Part shown: one piece after another, positions 13,853 to 24,971 of the stretch
How the letters are laid out: each line of letters opens with the position of its first letter
How positions within the stretch are numbered: position 1 is the first letter of the stretch
The notes under the pieces: model-generated
What the model saw: only the letters and a program-made list of their open reading frames with translations
Databases searched by the model: none
Told to the model about the DNA's origin: nothing
Position numbers and translations under genes: made by a program
Assembly: GCA_038501195.1 (NCBI GenBank)
Contig: JBBPUQ010000002.1
Coordinates: 434,001-498,000, forward strand
DNA: 64,000 nt
Direction of reading: 5' to 3'
Source of the DNA: Nemania diffusa
Lineage: Eukaryota > Ascomycota > Sordariomycetes > Xylariales > Xylariaceae

Positions 13853-16432
13853 TCATGCCCCAAGTAAGCGTAACCCCTCCCCTTCTGCCAATTGATCATA
13901 ACTATACCCGCCATTTAGTTTTTCAATGTACTGGTCGAACTCCCCCGCCGTTTCGATAACATCTTTCATCATCTTGTAATCTAGCTGAGTATTCTCCCTT
14001 TTTGGCTGTTGCCTTTCCCACCTTGCGTACTGCCTCGCGGTTGTAATAACATTCCGGATCTCTCTTCCATTCAACTTGTGCTTAGCCAGCTCCTCGATGT
14101 TGTCCTTCAAATCAATAAAATCAATACCTTCTTCATTAATCTCTTCTAAGCGAGATAAAAAGTTGCCCCAGATTTGGCATCGTTGATTTTCTGACAAATT
14201 CTTATAGTGAAGCGCTAACTGTATGCGTGATTTAAAGGCCTCGTCAAAGGTACCGACACGATTGCTTGTCAAAATCAGGATTCCGTCGTAGTACTCAAGA
14301 ACTCGCAAAAATACTGATACGAGAGCATTTCGACGAAGGTCTTCTAGGCCTCGTTGTTCGAGAAACACGTCCGCCTCATCAAGCAAAACAACACAACCCC
14401 AAGTCTTGCCTAGGTGAAGAACTGATTCGAGATATTTTTCAACTAACTGCGGTTCGGTCCCAATATCGCCGCATGTAACAGGATACAGAGGCTTCTCGGC
14501 GATCTCAGCTACGCTCTCAGCTGTCAGGGTCTTGCCTGTACCTGGTCCGCCATGCAACAGCATGATCAAACCGTTCCCTTTGCCGGTGATCAAGTCCGTG
14601 GAGTTTTCCGCCTCGATTTGGTTACTTACCAGCGCTTGAATTAATCTTTTTGTTTTTTCTTTAATTACAAGATGCTGAAAAGCTTGTTTGTTCCAATTAA
14701 CTGGCTTTATCTTGTCTATCTGGAGGTCGAGCCATTTCTTTGTCTTGAGGTTAAAGCCTTTGACAGTCAGGGGAGTTAGGAAAACGAATTTGTCGCCAGG
14801 TGGATCATCCCTCTGGATGGCTTCGAGTCCAAGATTATCCTCACTCTCAGAGTAGCCAGGGCCCTCTTTGGATTTATGTAGCTCGCTATACGTTTTCATA
14901 TCGATCATGTATCGTCCACGGCCCGTGTCTTGAAAGGAACGCTCATCTTCATGGTAGGATACTATATGCTGGAAACGACATTTCCAGAACCAGTATCCTC
15001 TACACTTCAATCTTTCCTTGGTCGATTCGTCCACATATGCTAACGGGCGAATATCCATGTCATTGATGACCGTACCGTGAGGATGTTCGTTATCAATCTT
15101 AAGGGACAGGGTAGATCGCTGACGGGAAAATATGCCCTCAAATTCCCAATGCCAGACCTGGAGATTGTAGGTGCGAGTATTGGATCCAACCTGGAATGGC
15201 TTCAGACTCTCTTCGGCCGGCCACGCTGTACACATATAGCCTCTCGAACCCTGGTGGGTGCCTTGCACCACAACGTCACCGGGCTTAAACAAATAACTAA
15301 TGTATTTGCTAGTAATCAAGCCCTTACTAGTCATATTATCGACCAGTTCATACTCTACCTTATACTCATTAAGTATATAATTGAGAAGTACCTGGAAATG
15401 TTGTTGCTGCGTATCGCTTAAGGTATCCGAAAACATTCTCAAGGCATTTCCCCGACAATGGAAGATAGGAAGGTAGGGACTATTTAACATGGTCTGTTTA
15501 TGACAAGTCTCGCCGCCCACACCAAATTTGAAGTAGTTAAAGAAGGCGCGCATTGCAGTCTTGAGGTGCCCGCTAATAGGTGTGATAGATTCCGACGTAT
15601 GCTTGGGCCGAGTATCTATATCCGGATTTTCGTCATTGGGGTCCTCATCGGGTGGGTGAGAGCCATCATAGTCTCGGTATATGATGCATGAGACCTCGGG
15701 GTTTTTTGACATGTACGATGAGACATTCCCAATAGGGAGATCACCAACGAGGGCTTCCTTCGAAATCTCTGCTTTCGCTAACCACCGGGGTGGGTCCAGA
15801 TATATCCTCTCTCCCTCCTTCAGTAATACGCGATGGACTAATTGAAATCTCGGTTGGATTGCTTTGAGTTTCAAAGCATATTCTCGTAAAGTCCCCATGG
15901 TGAAGTGTCCCTCGTCGGTGATATTCAGGGACATCTTGATGACTCGGAGAGCATCGATGATTGACGGATCTTCAGTATGGTCTCTGTTCGCGTCGTGGCT
16001 GTTCCGTCTCGTATGGTCGCCGGTGGCGGGTGGGTTTATGTCATGCCACGGGTCGTGCCCTTGCACCCATTCCGATGTTTCGTGCAACGTCGCCCCGTTT
16101 CTCCATTGTCGAGTCGTTGATTCTATGGGATATGGTGGATATCTCGGGGGGGGCGGAAGTACAAACATACCCCCTGAGCCTATGTCCTCGGATGGGGGGT
16201 GGGCTGCCACTATGCGAGGTTTGGGAAGAGCTGTCAATATACGATTGTTAACGTCAAATTCACTCCCGCGGGTTCTATCATCCGAAATAGTAGTCTGGAC
16301 TCCATGTGGCAAAGCTTTTTGTCTTGCAGAAGGAGATGATATCGCTTGGTTTGCGTCGGGGCTCTCCTCGTCCTCGTCGGGGCTCTTATACTCCTCGTCT
16401 TCATCGCCTCCGCTGTGCTGCATTGAATTCAT
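13853..16432 (-). CDS. AAA+ ATPase with fungal DUF7025-type N-terminal region
   Basis: Single uninterrupted exon of 859 aa starting at a genuine ATG. Residues 1-160 are acidic and low complexity. Residues 160-560 resemble the fungal domain that precedes AAA modules (DUF7025 type). The AAA core has Walker A GGPGTGKT (about 628-635), Walker B VVLLDEAD (about 681-688), sensor-1 TSNR (about 722-725) and an arginine-finger-like SR (about 735-736). A helical lid follows (LNGREIRNVITTARQYA). All ATP-binding and hydrolysis residues are present, so an active ATPase is expected. This family is strongly expanded in Pezizomycotina and its substrates are unknown. It ends 152 bp from the stop of the convergent plus-strand gene at 13,700. 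Confidence 0.85.
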   Translation of the reverse strand: MNSMQHSGGDEDEEYKSPDEDEESPDANQAISSPSARQKALPHGVQTTISDDRTRGSEFDVNNRILTALPKPRIVAAHPPSEDIGSGGMFVLPPPPRYPPYPIESTTRQWRNGATLHETSEWVQGHDPWHDINPPATGDHTRRNSHDANRDHTEDPSIIDALRVIKMSLNITDEGHFTMGTLREYALKLKAIQPRFQLVHRVLLKEGERIYLDPPRWLAKAEISKEALVGDLPIGNVSSYMSKNPEVSCIIYRDYDGSHPPDEDPNDENPDIDTRPKHTSESITPISGHLKTAMRAFFNYFKFGVGGETCHKQTMLNSPYLPIFHCRGNALRMFSDTLSDTQQQHFQVLLNYILNEYKVEYELVDNMTSKGLITSKYISYLFKPGDVVVQGTHQGSRGYMCTAWPAEESLKPFQVGSNTRTYNLQVWHWEFEGIFSRQRSTLSLKIDNEHPHGTVINDMDIRPLAYVDESTKERLKCRGYWFWKCRFQHIVSYHEDERSFQDTGRGRYMIDMKTYSELHKSKEGPGYSESEDNLGLEAIQRDDPPGDKFVFLTPLTVKGFNLKTKKWLDLQIDKIKPVNWNKQAFQHLVIKEKTKRLIQALVSNQIEAENSTDLITGKGNGLIMLLHGGPGTGKTLTAESVAEIAEKPLYPVTCGDIGTEPQLVEKYLESVLHLGKTWGCVVLLDEADVFLEQRGLEDLRRNALVSVFLRVLEYYDGILILTSNRVGTFDEAFKSRIQLALHYKNLSENQRCQIWGNFLSRLEEINEEGIDFIDLKDNIEELAKHKLNGREIRNVITTARQYARWERQQPKRENTQLDYKMMKDVIETAGEFDQYIEKLNGGYSYDQLAEGEGLRLLGA

Positions 16433-17125
16433 GGTTTTATCGAGTGTCGAGGAGTGGGAAACCGGGAGATGTAATTCTTGGCGCTTCTATAACCATTAGC
16501 AAGAAAATGGACGTTTAAGAAGAGGTAATGCACATAGTTATTACTTTTTCCTCTTTTTAACCCTCCTTCTCCAACCCTTTCTCGATATCACTGTCCCGGA
16601 GATTATTGAGCTCGTTATCAGAACTGAGCCACAGATCAGGGTACTCGGATTAATTAGAGATGTAGAGATGTAGAGCTCGTCTTCGTTAGGGCTCCAATTC
16701 GATCCCGAAGGTGCACGAGTAATCATGAAGGGACCAGTGCTGGGTCTGGCGGCTAGTAATAGTCGAGGATATATTGCGCGAGCCTGACGAGGTGGGGGCA
16801 TTACGCTATTATTCTCATCAAAGTTTCAATCGTCGGCTATAAATTGCCTTCCTTGGGTGCCCTACCTTTCGACAATTAGGCAGCAATCTGGGGTCACGTG
16901 CGTCCTCACAGAATGTTACTCTGATTGTCTGATAAGGCCTATGGTCTTAGGTCGGCTTTCCCCAGTCCCGAAATCACTATAATACTTGACTATTTCTTCG
17001 GTTTCCATATACGAGGCATATATGGGAATAAGAATGGCAGAGGGCAACGCATTTCTTTCATGGTACAGCCCAGTTAATGAAAAGGAGCTGTAAGGCATCA
17101 ATCGCAACTAGATTGGCTATGTATC
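16433..17125. promoter_or_regulatory. Divergent intergenic region
   Basis: About 690 bp between the start codons of the minus-strand AAA ATPase and the plus-strand STAND-like gene. It must carry both promoters. I found no convincing TATA box or repeated motif. Small open frames here have no coding character. Confidence 0.45.
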
Positions 17126-18874
17126 ATGACTGCTAAGCTGAATCTGGATCTTAGGACAGACAGAGCTCATAAAGTTTTTCAAGACGCCCTAGCAAAGTTT
17201 TCCTTGGAGATTTCTGATGATAAAGAGAAACTGGACTGGATCGTTGATTCGGGGCACGGAAATATGGATAGTGTTCTCGCTTCCGTTGTTCAGGCTCGTG
17301 TCGACTATGAGACACGAAAGGGAGGGTCTAAAGTACGCCGGGCGCTTGTAGCGTTCTCGGAAAAGGTGCACCACTACAGCGGAATAATGGATGTTATTGT
17401 TTCACACCATCCAGAATATACCGCTTTAGCCTATGGAGCTATCAGATTTCTTCTCGTCGTGAGTCCCCTTCGCCCTCTAATTTACCTGACTTTAGGTGCC
17501 TGATAGTTATCGAGTCACCAGGGAATTATGAATCATCAGAAGCACCTCACTCAGCTTTGCAATGGGCTCAGCGAGATTGGTAATGTTTTACCACGAGTAG
17601 CGTTGATTATACGTGTATATGCAATTCCGGAAATTAGGGAAATCGTCGTGGCTATATACGCAAACGTCCTAAAGTTTCTATTGAGGGCACTCTCATGGTA
17701 TCAAGAGAGTAAGGTAATGCATGTGATACACGCAATCACAAGGCCTCCAGAACTACGGTATAATGATATTTTAGCGACTATATCTACTTTATCACGGAGC
17801 ATGACTGAGCATGCCTTGGCGAGTAGCCACGCAGAGCAGCGCGACATGCACACGGATATAACCACGCTCGTTCATTGGAAACCTCAAATTGACACGAAGA
17901 TCCACGAGTTGATGACTCACCTCATAGAGGTGAAGAAGAGTGTGCTTGCGGAACAAGCTATCAGTGCATCAACCAGGCTTGATATTGACCAGAAGCTTTC
18001 CGATATCCAGCTTGCCCAGCTCATTCAACACATATCCGTCCTCAACTTTCCCGAACCAATCAAGGCTTTGCAATCGTCGTTATTCATGTCTAAAAAGTGC
18101 CAAAATAGGCTCTCAAATAAAGGTCCACCATTCTGGTGGGATGAGAAGGTTCAAAGATGGAATGACAGCAGAGAATCATCCTTTATCATAATTAACGGGA
18201 CACGAAGGACGCGCATCCATTTCCAGCATTTCTGCGCCAGATCGATCGAGGTGCTGCGAGACTCGAACATCCCAGTTATCTGGGCTCTAAAATCATTAGT
18301 CATCGAGAAAACTACGGCAGATCAAGTCTCTATAATTGATCTACTCAAGCACTTAATCCAACAGGCGATTTACGTAAACGAGAACATTCACAGTGGTACA
18401 ACTTTAGCCCCGCGACTAGGGATATATCTCAGGGCCCAGACCGAGGAGGACTGGGTAAGGGTTCTTGCCTCGGCCCTTCAAGGCATTCCGCTTATTTATA
18501 TCGTACTGGATATCGAAGTGCTCAGCCAGTCTTTGGAGATATCAGGGAAAAGCTTCTTACTAAATGTCTTCCGTAGATTATTTAACGAGCTCTTGGTGCG
18601 CAGTATTAACACTGTAATCAGGGTTGCGTTAGTCAGTTATGGCTCGCCACTCCTCAGGGGACCATTGGGTAGTGAAGACCAGAGGTTCGTTGTTACAGTT
18701 GGTAGTAGGAATCAAATTAGGAGATCTACTGCGAGATTAGGCTTTCGCAATCAAGCCACTTCCACCACTAGGGGGGTGCAATCTCTTAACCTTGGAGCTG
18801 TAGTCGACAGTCAGCACGCTCGTAGTCCTGGAAGTGGACTATCTCCACGGCAGCGACGTGTCAGAAGGGACTGA
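17126..18874 (+). CDS. STAND/NACHT-type N-terminal domain protein (DUF7708-like), ATPase module absent
   Basis: Two exons: 17,126-17,458 and 17,507-18,874, with a 48-bp intron (GTGAGT...GATAG, CTGAC branch), giving about 566 aa. The first 150 residues carry the fungal signature FSEKVHHYSGIMDVIVSHHPEYTALAYGAIRFLLV. VLPRVALI and the LLRALSWYQESK block continue it across the intron. This domain normally precedes NACHT or ankyrin modules in NLR-like fungal proteins. From about 330 the pattern FIIINGTRRTRIHFQHFCARSIEVL resembles the region following the domain, but no Walker A P-loop is present. The C-terminal 80 residues are basic and disordered. It may be a short natural variant or a truncated relic. 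Function is unknown; kin act in heterokaryon incompatibility or immunity-like signalling. Confidence 0.68.
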
Positions 18875-19951
18875 GGGCCTAGCATGCGTATTTCGGGGGG
18901 TTACAGCATTATTTGTTGAAAAGGACGTCATACGAAGATCGAACTTGGTTTATGAATCTCGAAGAAGACGGGAAGACTAGGTTTTGTACACACAGACGCT
19001 ATGCCCTATGCCTATTTTCTTTCCAATCGAGGCTAGTATGCGTCTCAGATTTTAATGCCCGTAGCTTAACTAATACATCTCTCACGCTTAAGTGGGTCGT
19101 ACTTGTAGGGAATAGCAACCTGTGACTCATACCCAACGGGATCAAACAAATCTATTGATAAGTCTAAGCAAGAAAAATCTGTAGAGAGCGTACGGAGTGC
19201 GCGAGCACATAGATTATAGATATAGTGCTTTATACGCTCCCTGGGCGCTACTTATTCGCGACAACATCATTTAGCAGGCTGTTAAGCCCTAACAGTGGAG
19301 TTTTAGTGTTGGTGTGAGCTGCAGGCTGAAGCGGATGGGTCACTGGGCAAGTGGGCCGAGATTTATAGTTTTGCAATATTTCGGTCTTGCTCAGACAAAT
19401 TCCGTTAAGGGTCGTGTAGAAAGAGGTGCCTATACTTGTGCTTCTCATACCTAAATTTATAGTTCAGGGATAAAAAAAGAAAGTAGGTATAAATAGGGCC
19501 GTCAAACCAGATGCAGTGAGCAAGAAATGGCCGTTTGTCAATTTTGGTCGAAGGTATATGTTAGAAAGATAGGGGCAAATTAGGCCCTATTTGGACCCTG
19601 TAAGAATCTAACTAGAAGGGGGGGTACCTTCTGCTTCAAGGGGTTCCACCTATGTATCTATTTTGTATGCTAGAGAAAAATCTCTCTGAACAGCGGTGAC
19701 ACACAACAACAACAATAATACACCAATCGATCTGATTAATTTAGAAGTCTTATTTCTAACAGTATAATTGACTCGCTAGTTTTAATTGCTATATAGGCAC
19801 TTGGTGACCAAAGTCTTAAATAAAGTGGGCCGCGGCGCTAATTATAACTGATCCAAAGTACTAGGCGGCTGAGATTAAGAATTGGGCTAATGTCGCGAAT
19901 GTAAACAAAGGAAGAAATGCCATTTTGAGATAATAAGCGTACGATTCGAGT
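18875..19951. other. Intergenic, nothing recognised
   Basis: About 1.1 kb with a poly-purine and AT-rich patch and several short open frames without coding character. The stretch could contain the decayed 3' part of the preceding gene, but I cannot align it to any domain. Confidence 0.5.
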
Positions 19952-21578
19952 ATGAACATGGGGTCACCTGGAGCCCAGCAACTCAGGGACTTTATTGAGA
20001 AGACTCGGATACATAAGGAGCGCGATGCGTTCATTGCGTCGATTCGAGAAGAGCAGGTATGCAATCTTGCATCGTCACGTCGGCGCGGTGACCGCTGCGT
20101 CTGCTTTAAACCACCCGTTCGAGGTAGCTATAATGTCTGCTTCTTCGTTAAGTTCGACGATGGCGAAAAATGGGTAATACGGATACCCCTTTCACCATGT
20201 TTAGCGTTCGGTGCAAAGAGTAAGCTTAAGAGCGAGATTGCGACCATGTTGTATGTTTCTTATGATGATATTTACATACTCCATACACTTTACAGCGTTG
20301 CGTTACACTCTGCTAACAGGCCTCCCTCTATTTGGTAGGGTAATCTCCGAACGAACGAGTATCCCCATTCCGCACATTATCGCATATCGCTTGGATGATG
20401 ATCCAAAACCGCTCTCATCGTTCCTTATCCTCGAATACATCGAAGGCCAAAAGCTATCGTACGCCAACATAAGATCCCTATCAGACACCCAACGAGACCG
20501 TTTATATCGCTCGCTAGCAGCAATATATATCCAGCTTCGGAGGCTAGAGTTCCCATCCGTGGGGTGTTTGCGGTATCATGAGGATGGTCCTAAGGTGTCC
20601 AAGATGATTACATCGATCGATATCAACACACAAGAACTAGAAGGGCTCAATCCCCCTGTTATCCAGGCTAGCTATACCAATCAACATGGAACTCTAGCGT
20701 CAGCTAATGCATATACGTCTATGCTCCTGCAGCTTGCCGATAATGCATTTGCCAAGAGTCGGTGTAGTGTCACCGATGACGAAGAACAAGGCGCCGATGC
20801 TCTTTACCACCTCGACATTTTTCGCCAATTTGTTGCGAAATGGATTGATCACAGCCTTGATAATGGCCCGTTTGCCTTAGTTCATGGGGACTTGGAGCCT
20901 TTTAACTTGCTTGTTGACGATGAAATGGGAGTTGTCTGTGTCTTAGACTGGGAATGGAGTCGCATTGTACCTCTGCAATTCTTCAAGCCGCCCTTGTGGC
21001 TTGCTAACCCCGACCCGACGAATCTAGCGTTCGAAGTTGTATATCGCCGGTACTTAGACCGATTCGATAAGTTTCTGGCCATCCTAAGGACACTAGAAAA
21101 GGAGAGGTACGGAAATGAGCTTTTATCGAACGAGTGGGCCAGGGCAAAAACGAATAGTGGATTTCTCGTGGCTAATGCACTGGAAAATTGGACGGATATC
21201 GACTGGTTTGCTTTTCGATATATCAACTGGAAATGCTACAAGGGAAAGGACTTACAAGAACGTGTTCGGGCGTTTATGGATGAGGATACTACGCGAAAAG
21301 CATTCATTGCAAGGAAACTACGAGAAGGGATTGCCTACACCGCCGCAACGGAAACTTTGAAGAATAGCAACCAGGATGGTGTTGGAATGGAGCCTGATAG
21401 CACAAGACACCTGGATGCTGGAAGTACCCCGACAGAGAGCATCCTTAGCAGTAGATTTTGGAGAGCCATGGCGTCTACCAGAATATTTACTAATGGCCAC
21501 ACAGAATTAGGCTGTGGGTTGCTTTTGATCTTAGGGGTTTCCTACTTAATTAGACACCGTCTCCTTCGTCTGCCCTAA
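19952..21578 (+). CDS. Aminoglycoside phosphotransferase (APH)-like kinase with C-terminal membrane helix
   Basis: Two exons: 19,952-20,250 and 20,339-21,578, with an 88-bp intron (GTATGT donor, CTAAC branch, TAG acceptor), giving about 512 aa. The N-lobe has GSYNVCFFVKFDDGEKWVIRI, a nucleotide-binding beta-sheet pattern, and a SEIATM helix. ERTSIPIPHIIAY and FLILEYIEGQKL form the hinge. The catalytic loop is VHGDLEPFNLLVD (about 281-293), with the catalytic Asp and the downstream Asn in place. The metal-binding Asp lies in VLDWEW (about 303). A helix near the C-terminus (GCGLLLILGVSYLI) suggests a membrane tail anchor. This is a very large fungal family of small-molecule or protein kinases with mostly unknown substrates; antibiotic resistance should not be inferred. 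Confidence 0.8.
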
Positions 21579-22395
21579 TTCCCACATAGGACATCTATCA
21601 GAACCACGGCCGTTCAAACTAAGGATTATCACTACTGCTGCTGCTTAAACTAAGACTAAGGCATGGTTCGAGAACATTAATCTAAATAGCCTTTCTAGTC
21701 CTTGCAGCTCCTTCTCTTTTTTTAATATGCTTTCCTCCGACGGTGCCTAGCAGCATTCGAAGATGAGGATATGGTTCACTGGGTAGCCCGTTTATCTTCT
21801 TTAGCAGCTCTTATAGCATATTATTTGCCTCTTGGAGAAATTTCGAGAGCTTGTCCCTCTTTTCCTTCAGTTGTTTACAGCCTTATCACCGATTTCCCCT
21901 ATCTTGCTTGCTTTGTTAAGGAGACTTGATCGGGGAGAATGTTGACGATCCGGCCGGGTGCACCAGTAAATTGTGCAGCTGCAGACATACGTTTTTAGAT
22001 TTGGTTTTACTGTCCTATTGACTAGTACCAACGGATACTATATTCCGTGCATCCCTTACAGGGTAGCACTGCCACCTGCTGAAAAGTGTTTAAAGAGAGA
22101 GTACTTGTCAGAATACTGATGTGAGCAGTCAGGAAAGTGGGTAGGTTTACCAGCCCGGAGCAGATCTATCCCTTGCATGTTATCCGCATGTACATGTACA
22201 TACCTATTAATTCTTTATGTACCGACACCTAGTGAAAGGGCACTACCCCTGTTTATTTAATACGTGTTCGGCCTTACCAGCACCCGCTAATAGGCATAAA
22301 TAGAACCATTCAGCACCACCGAATGGCAAACTTACCATGAGCATACTCATTCCGCTTTATATTTACTCCTGTTCCCCGACAATTTTGCTCCGAAC
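21579..22395. other. Intergenic, nothing recognised
   Basis: About 820 bp between two plus-strand genes. A short palindromic ACATGTACATGT-type stretch lies near 22,190-22,200. No coding or repeat structure was recognised. Confidence 0.5.
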
Positions 22396-24005
22396 ATGGA
22401 TATCCAAAGAGCTGTAGCAGCCTTGCAAGAGGTGTTTCCCAATGACCAGATACTTCAACCAAGCTCCGATGCCTACAAAGCCAGAAACAAGTCTTACCTA
22501 GCCGGCCAGTTGAATGACATAACACCAGCATGCATCTTCCAGCCCAAGGATGCTGAGGAGGTGTCAAAATTCATTTGCACCGTCAGCTCGTTTGGAATCA
22601 GTGGTGCGGTGCAGTTCGCTATACGTGGCGCGGGCAATATGCCGCTTCCTGCATGTTCAAACATTCAAGACGGCATTACACTTGACTTGAAGCTTATCAA
22701 CCAAGTTGAATTAAGCAAAGGATTTGTTTCGATGGGCGCTGGCGCTCTATGGCTTGCTGTTGACGAGAAAGTCCAAGCTGCCGGGCTTGGCCTTGTCGGG
22801 GGTCGAAGCGGCACGGGCGGCATTGGAGGGTTGGCATTGGAGGGTAAGTGAGACCCAAGTGCCGCATGTATCGCGCTAGTCTATTCTCCTAAAAACTAAT
22901 TGTAATGCGTAGGGGGTCTCTCTATCTTCTCGTCGCGCGAGGGGTTCATCTGTGATAATATCACTGATTTCGAAGTGTAAGCGTGCTGTCTCAATTCGTT
23001 CCCTAGCTCTCACAAAGGGGCCTACCTAGCACACTTGGCCCACTGTGTGGCTCATAGGTAGGGTCTACTGACTTAATTTTCAGTGTCCTAGCCTCTGGAA
23101 AAATTGTCCATGCCAATGCAAAGCAAAACAGTGATCTCTGGGTCGCTTTGAAGGGTGGCTCCAATAACTTTGGCGTTGTTACGCGCTTCACTATGCCCAC
23201 GTTTGACTTGGGACACTTCTGGGGTGGCAATGTGCTGTATCCCCCTGCCAGCTTTCCTAGCCAAATAGAGGCTCTGGTAACAGAACTCCAGAAAGTTGAC
23301 GCTGATCCCAACACACACCTCATGATCAGCATCGGATCCTCAGCTCGAATGGGCGGGAGTACGCTTTGTATGAATACAGTATACTACACCCAAGACGTTG
23401 AAAATCCACCCGTTTTGGCTCCATTCACTGCGATCGACTCACAAATCAAGCAACCAGGGGTACCGAAAAAGTTAACCTTGACGCAGATGGCTAGTCAACA
23501 GGCCGCGGGTGTCTCAAACCAGGTACGATGCGGTTACATGAACCTAACGGTAAAAGCGGACGTTGCTACGCTTCAAGCTGCTGTAGATATCTACAGTAAA
23601 AGCATTGTACCTGTTCAGTCATGCAAAGGCATCACATGCTCGTTGACCTTTCAACCTTATCCCGTCTCTTTGTTGCAGCAGTCGGTTGCAAAAGGGGGCA
23701 ACAGCCTTGGTTTGGATCCTTCTACACCTACTGTCTCAATACTTCTCTTGACGTACTGGGAGGAGAAGAGCGACGATGAGCAGATCACTAGTACTATGAG
23801 AGGTGCTTTAGAAAGGATCCGTGAGAAGGCAGTGCAGATGGGAACCGCGTTAGATTTCGTCTATCTGAGCTACGCCGCCGATTTCCAAGATCCTATCGGC
23901 TCGTATGGGGCCGCGAACAAGAAGATGTTACAGGAAGTGAGCCGAAAGTATGACCCTGAAGGGCTGTTTCAGAAGGGTGTCCCAGGCGGGTTCAAGCTAT
24001 TCTGA
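22396..24005 (+). CDS. FAD-linked oxidoreductase (PCMH / berberine-bridge-enzyme-like)
   Basis: Three exons: 22,396-22,843, 22,913-22,976 and 23,084-24,005, with introns of 69 and 107 bp, giving about 477 aa. The PCMH-type FAD domain shows FAIRGAGNMP (about 76-85), GAGALWLAVDEKVQAAGLGLVGGR, GIGGLALEGGLSIFSSREGFICDNI and the flavin-binding VALKGGSNNFGVVTRF. The BBE-type C-terminal element is DPEGLFQKGVPGGFKL. In bicovalent members the first loop is RGGGH, whose His attaches the flavin; here Asn takes that position, so His-linked FAD is not expected. There is no signal peptide, so the enzyme is probably intracellular. Family members do alcohol oxidations and oxidative cyclisations in secondary metabolism. 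The substrate is unknown. Confidence 0.85.
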
Positions 24006-24649
24006 TGTAGAGCAGCGGTCTAAACTGAGAATCAAGAGACTTGCTTCATCAAGCATTGGATTTAGAATAGCATCTCCTGTTAAAGCCTAAATTTAACATT
24101 GACGTGTACGACACCCACCTTAACAAGTGGTCGGTTGTTGCTGCTGTGGGATTTAGTAGGGTAGTGGAATGTATGAACTCTTCTATCAATTAATGCCAAT
24201 ACTTCCGAATGATATAATGAAGATGGACGCAACATATGGAGTAAATGTCAGGGGTAGATCGCACACCATTTAGCAGATTCCCCAGTCCACCGAAAATAGC
24301 CCCCTGTTCCACCTTGCGTCAAGAGGGTAGTTCATAATATACAGTTTTACAATGTTCTCCTATTATACATACAAGGCCTCAGGCTGGAATGATAGAACAC
24401 ATGGGGAATCTACTTCCAATCTAGTTATAGTTATGTTCTAGGCCTAGCAAAGAATGGCCAGAGTACTGGAATGGATTGCTTGCCGTTCTACTAACGAGAA
24501 GGAGTCAGGTTCAATCAATAGAGATTGTTCAGGTATATGTATGTATACCCTTTAACAGTATTCCCAAAAGAGGTCTTCTCTTAATAGGGAAATCCCAAGG
24601 GAGAAAGCCACATCACCGAAACTCAGATAAATGAAGACAATTAAAATAA
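24006..24649. other. Intergenic, nothing recognised
   Basis: About 640 bp of moderately AT-rich sequence between the oxidoreductase stop and the miniature LTR element. No gene is visible. Confidence 0.5.
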
Positions 24650-24654
24650 AAGTT

Positions 24655-24720
24655 TGTGACGGAGAAAAAACGACGCCGTTAATACTCCTGCAGTATTAAC
24701 GGTATATATTGTACGCGACA
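24655..24720. repeat. Terminal direct repeat 1 of the miniature LTR element
   Basis: 66 bp, TGTGACGG...CGCGACA. It contains a perfect 11-bp inverted repeat, CCGTTAATACT / AGTATTAACGG, around a CCTGC loop (about 24,677-24,703). Confidence 0.85.
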
Positions 24721-24971
24721 CACCCCCCAGATTGGCTGGACAAGGTGCAGGCGATCTGTAGTACTAGGTGCTAATTTTCAGGCCGACCTCTCGCGTACTC
24801 GCACACTGCAGTCTGTAATTCGATTTGCCCTGTCGCGGAATCGAACCCTTGCACCGCTAGTAATCAATCCCACGGCTTGGCGACCGGCTGGATTACCGCA
24901 TGGCGGAGTACTTGTGGAATCGCGCACATACCGTTGAGCTAGCTAACACAAGAGCGAACCGGTCTCATAAC

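Noticed and set aside
15864..16499. 211-codon plus-strand open frame
   Set aside because: It is antisense to the low-complexity N-terminus of the AAA ATPase, whose frame is supported by motifs.
16541..16801. 86-codon minus-strand open frame upstream of the AAA ATPase
   Set aside because: No ATG-context, domain or splice support. It lies in a divergent promoter region.
24782..24960. Functional tRNA gene inside the miniature LTR element
   Set aside because: A and B boxes are present, but T-arm and acceptor pairing fail and spacing is too long without a plausible intron. It is treated as tRNA-derived sequence.
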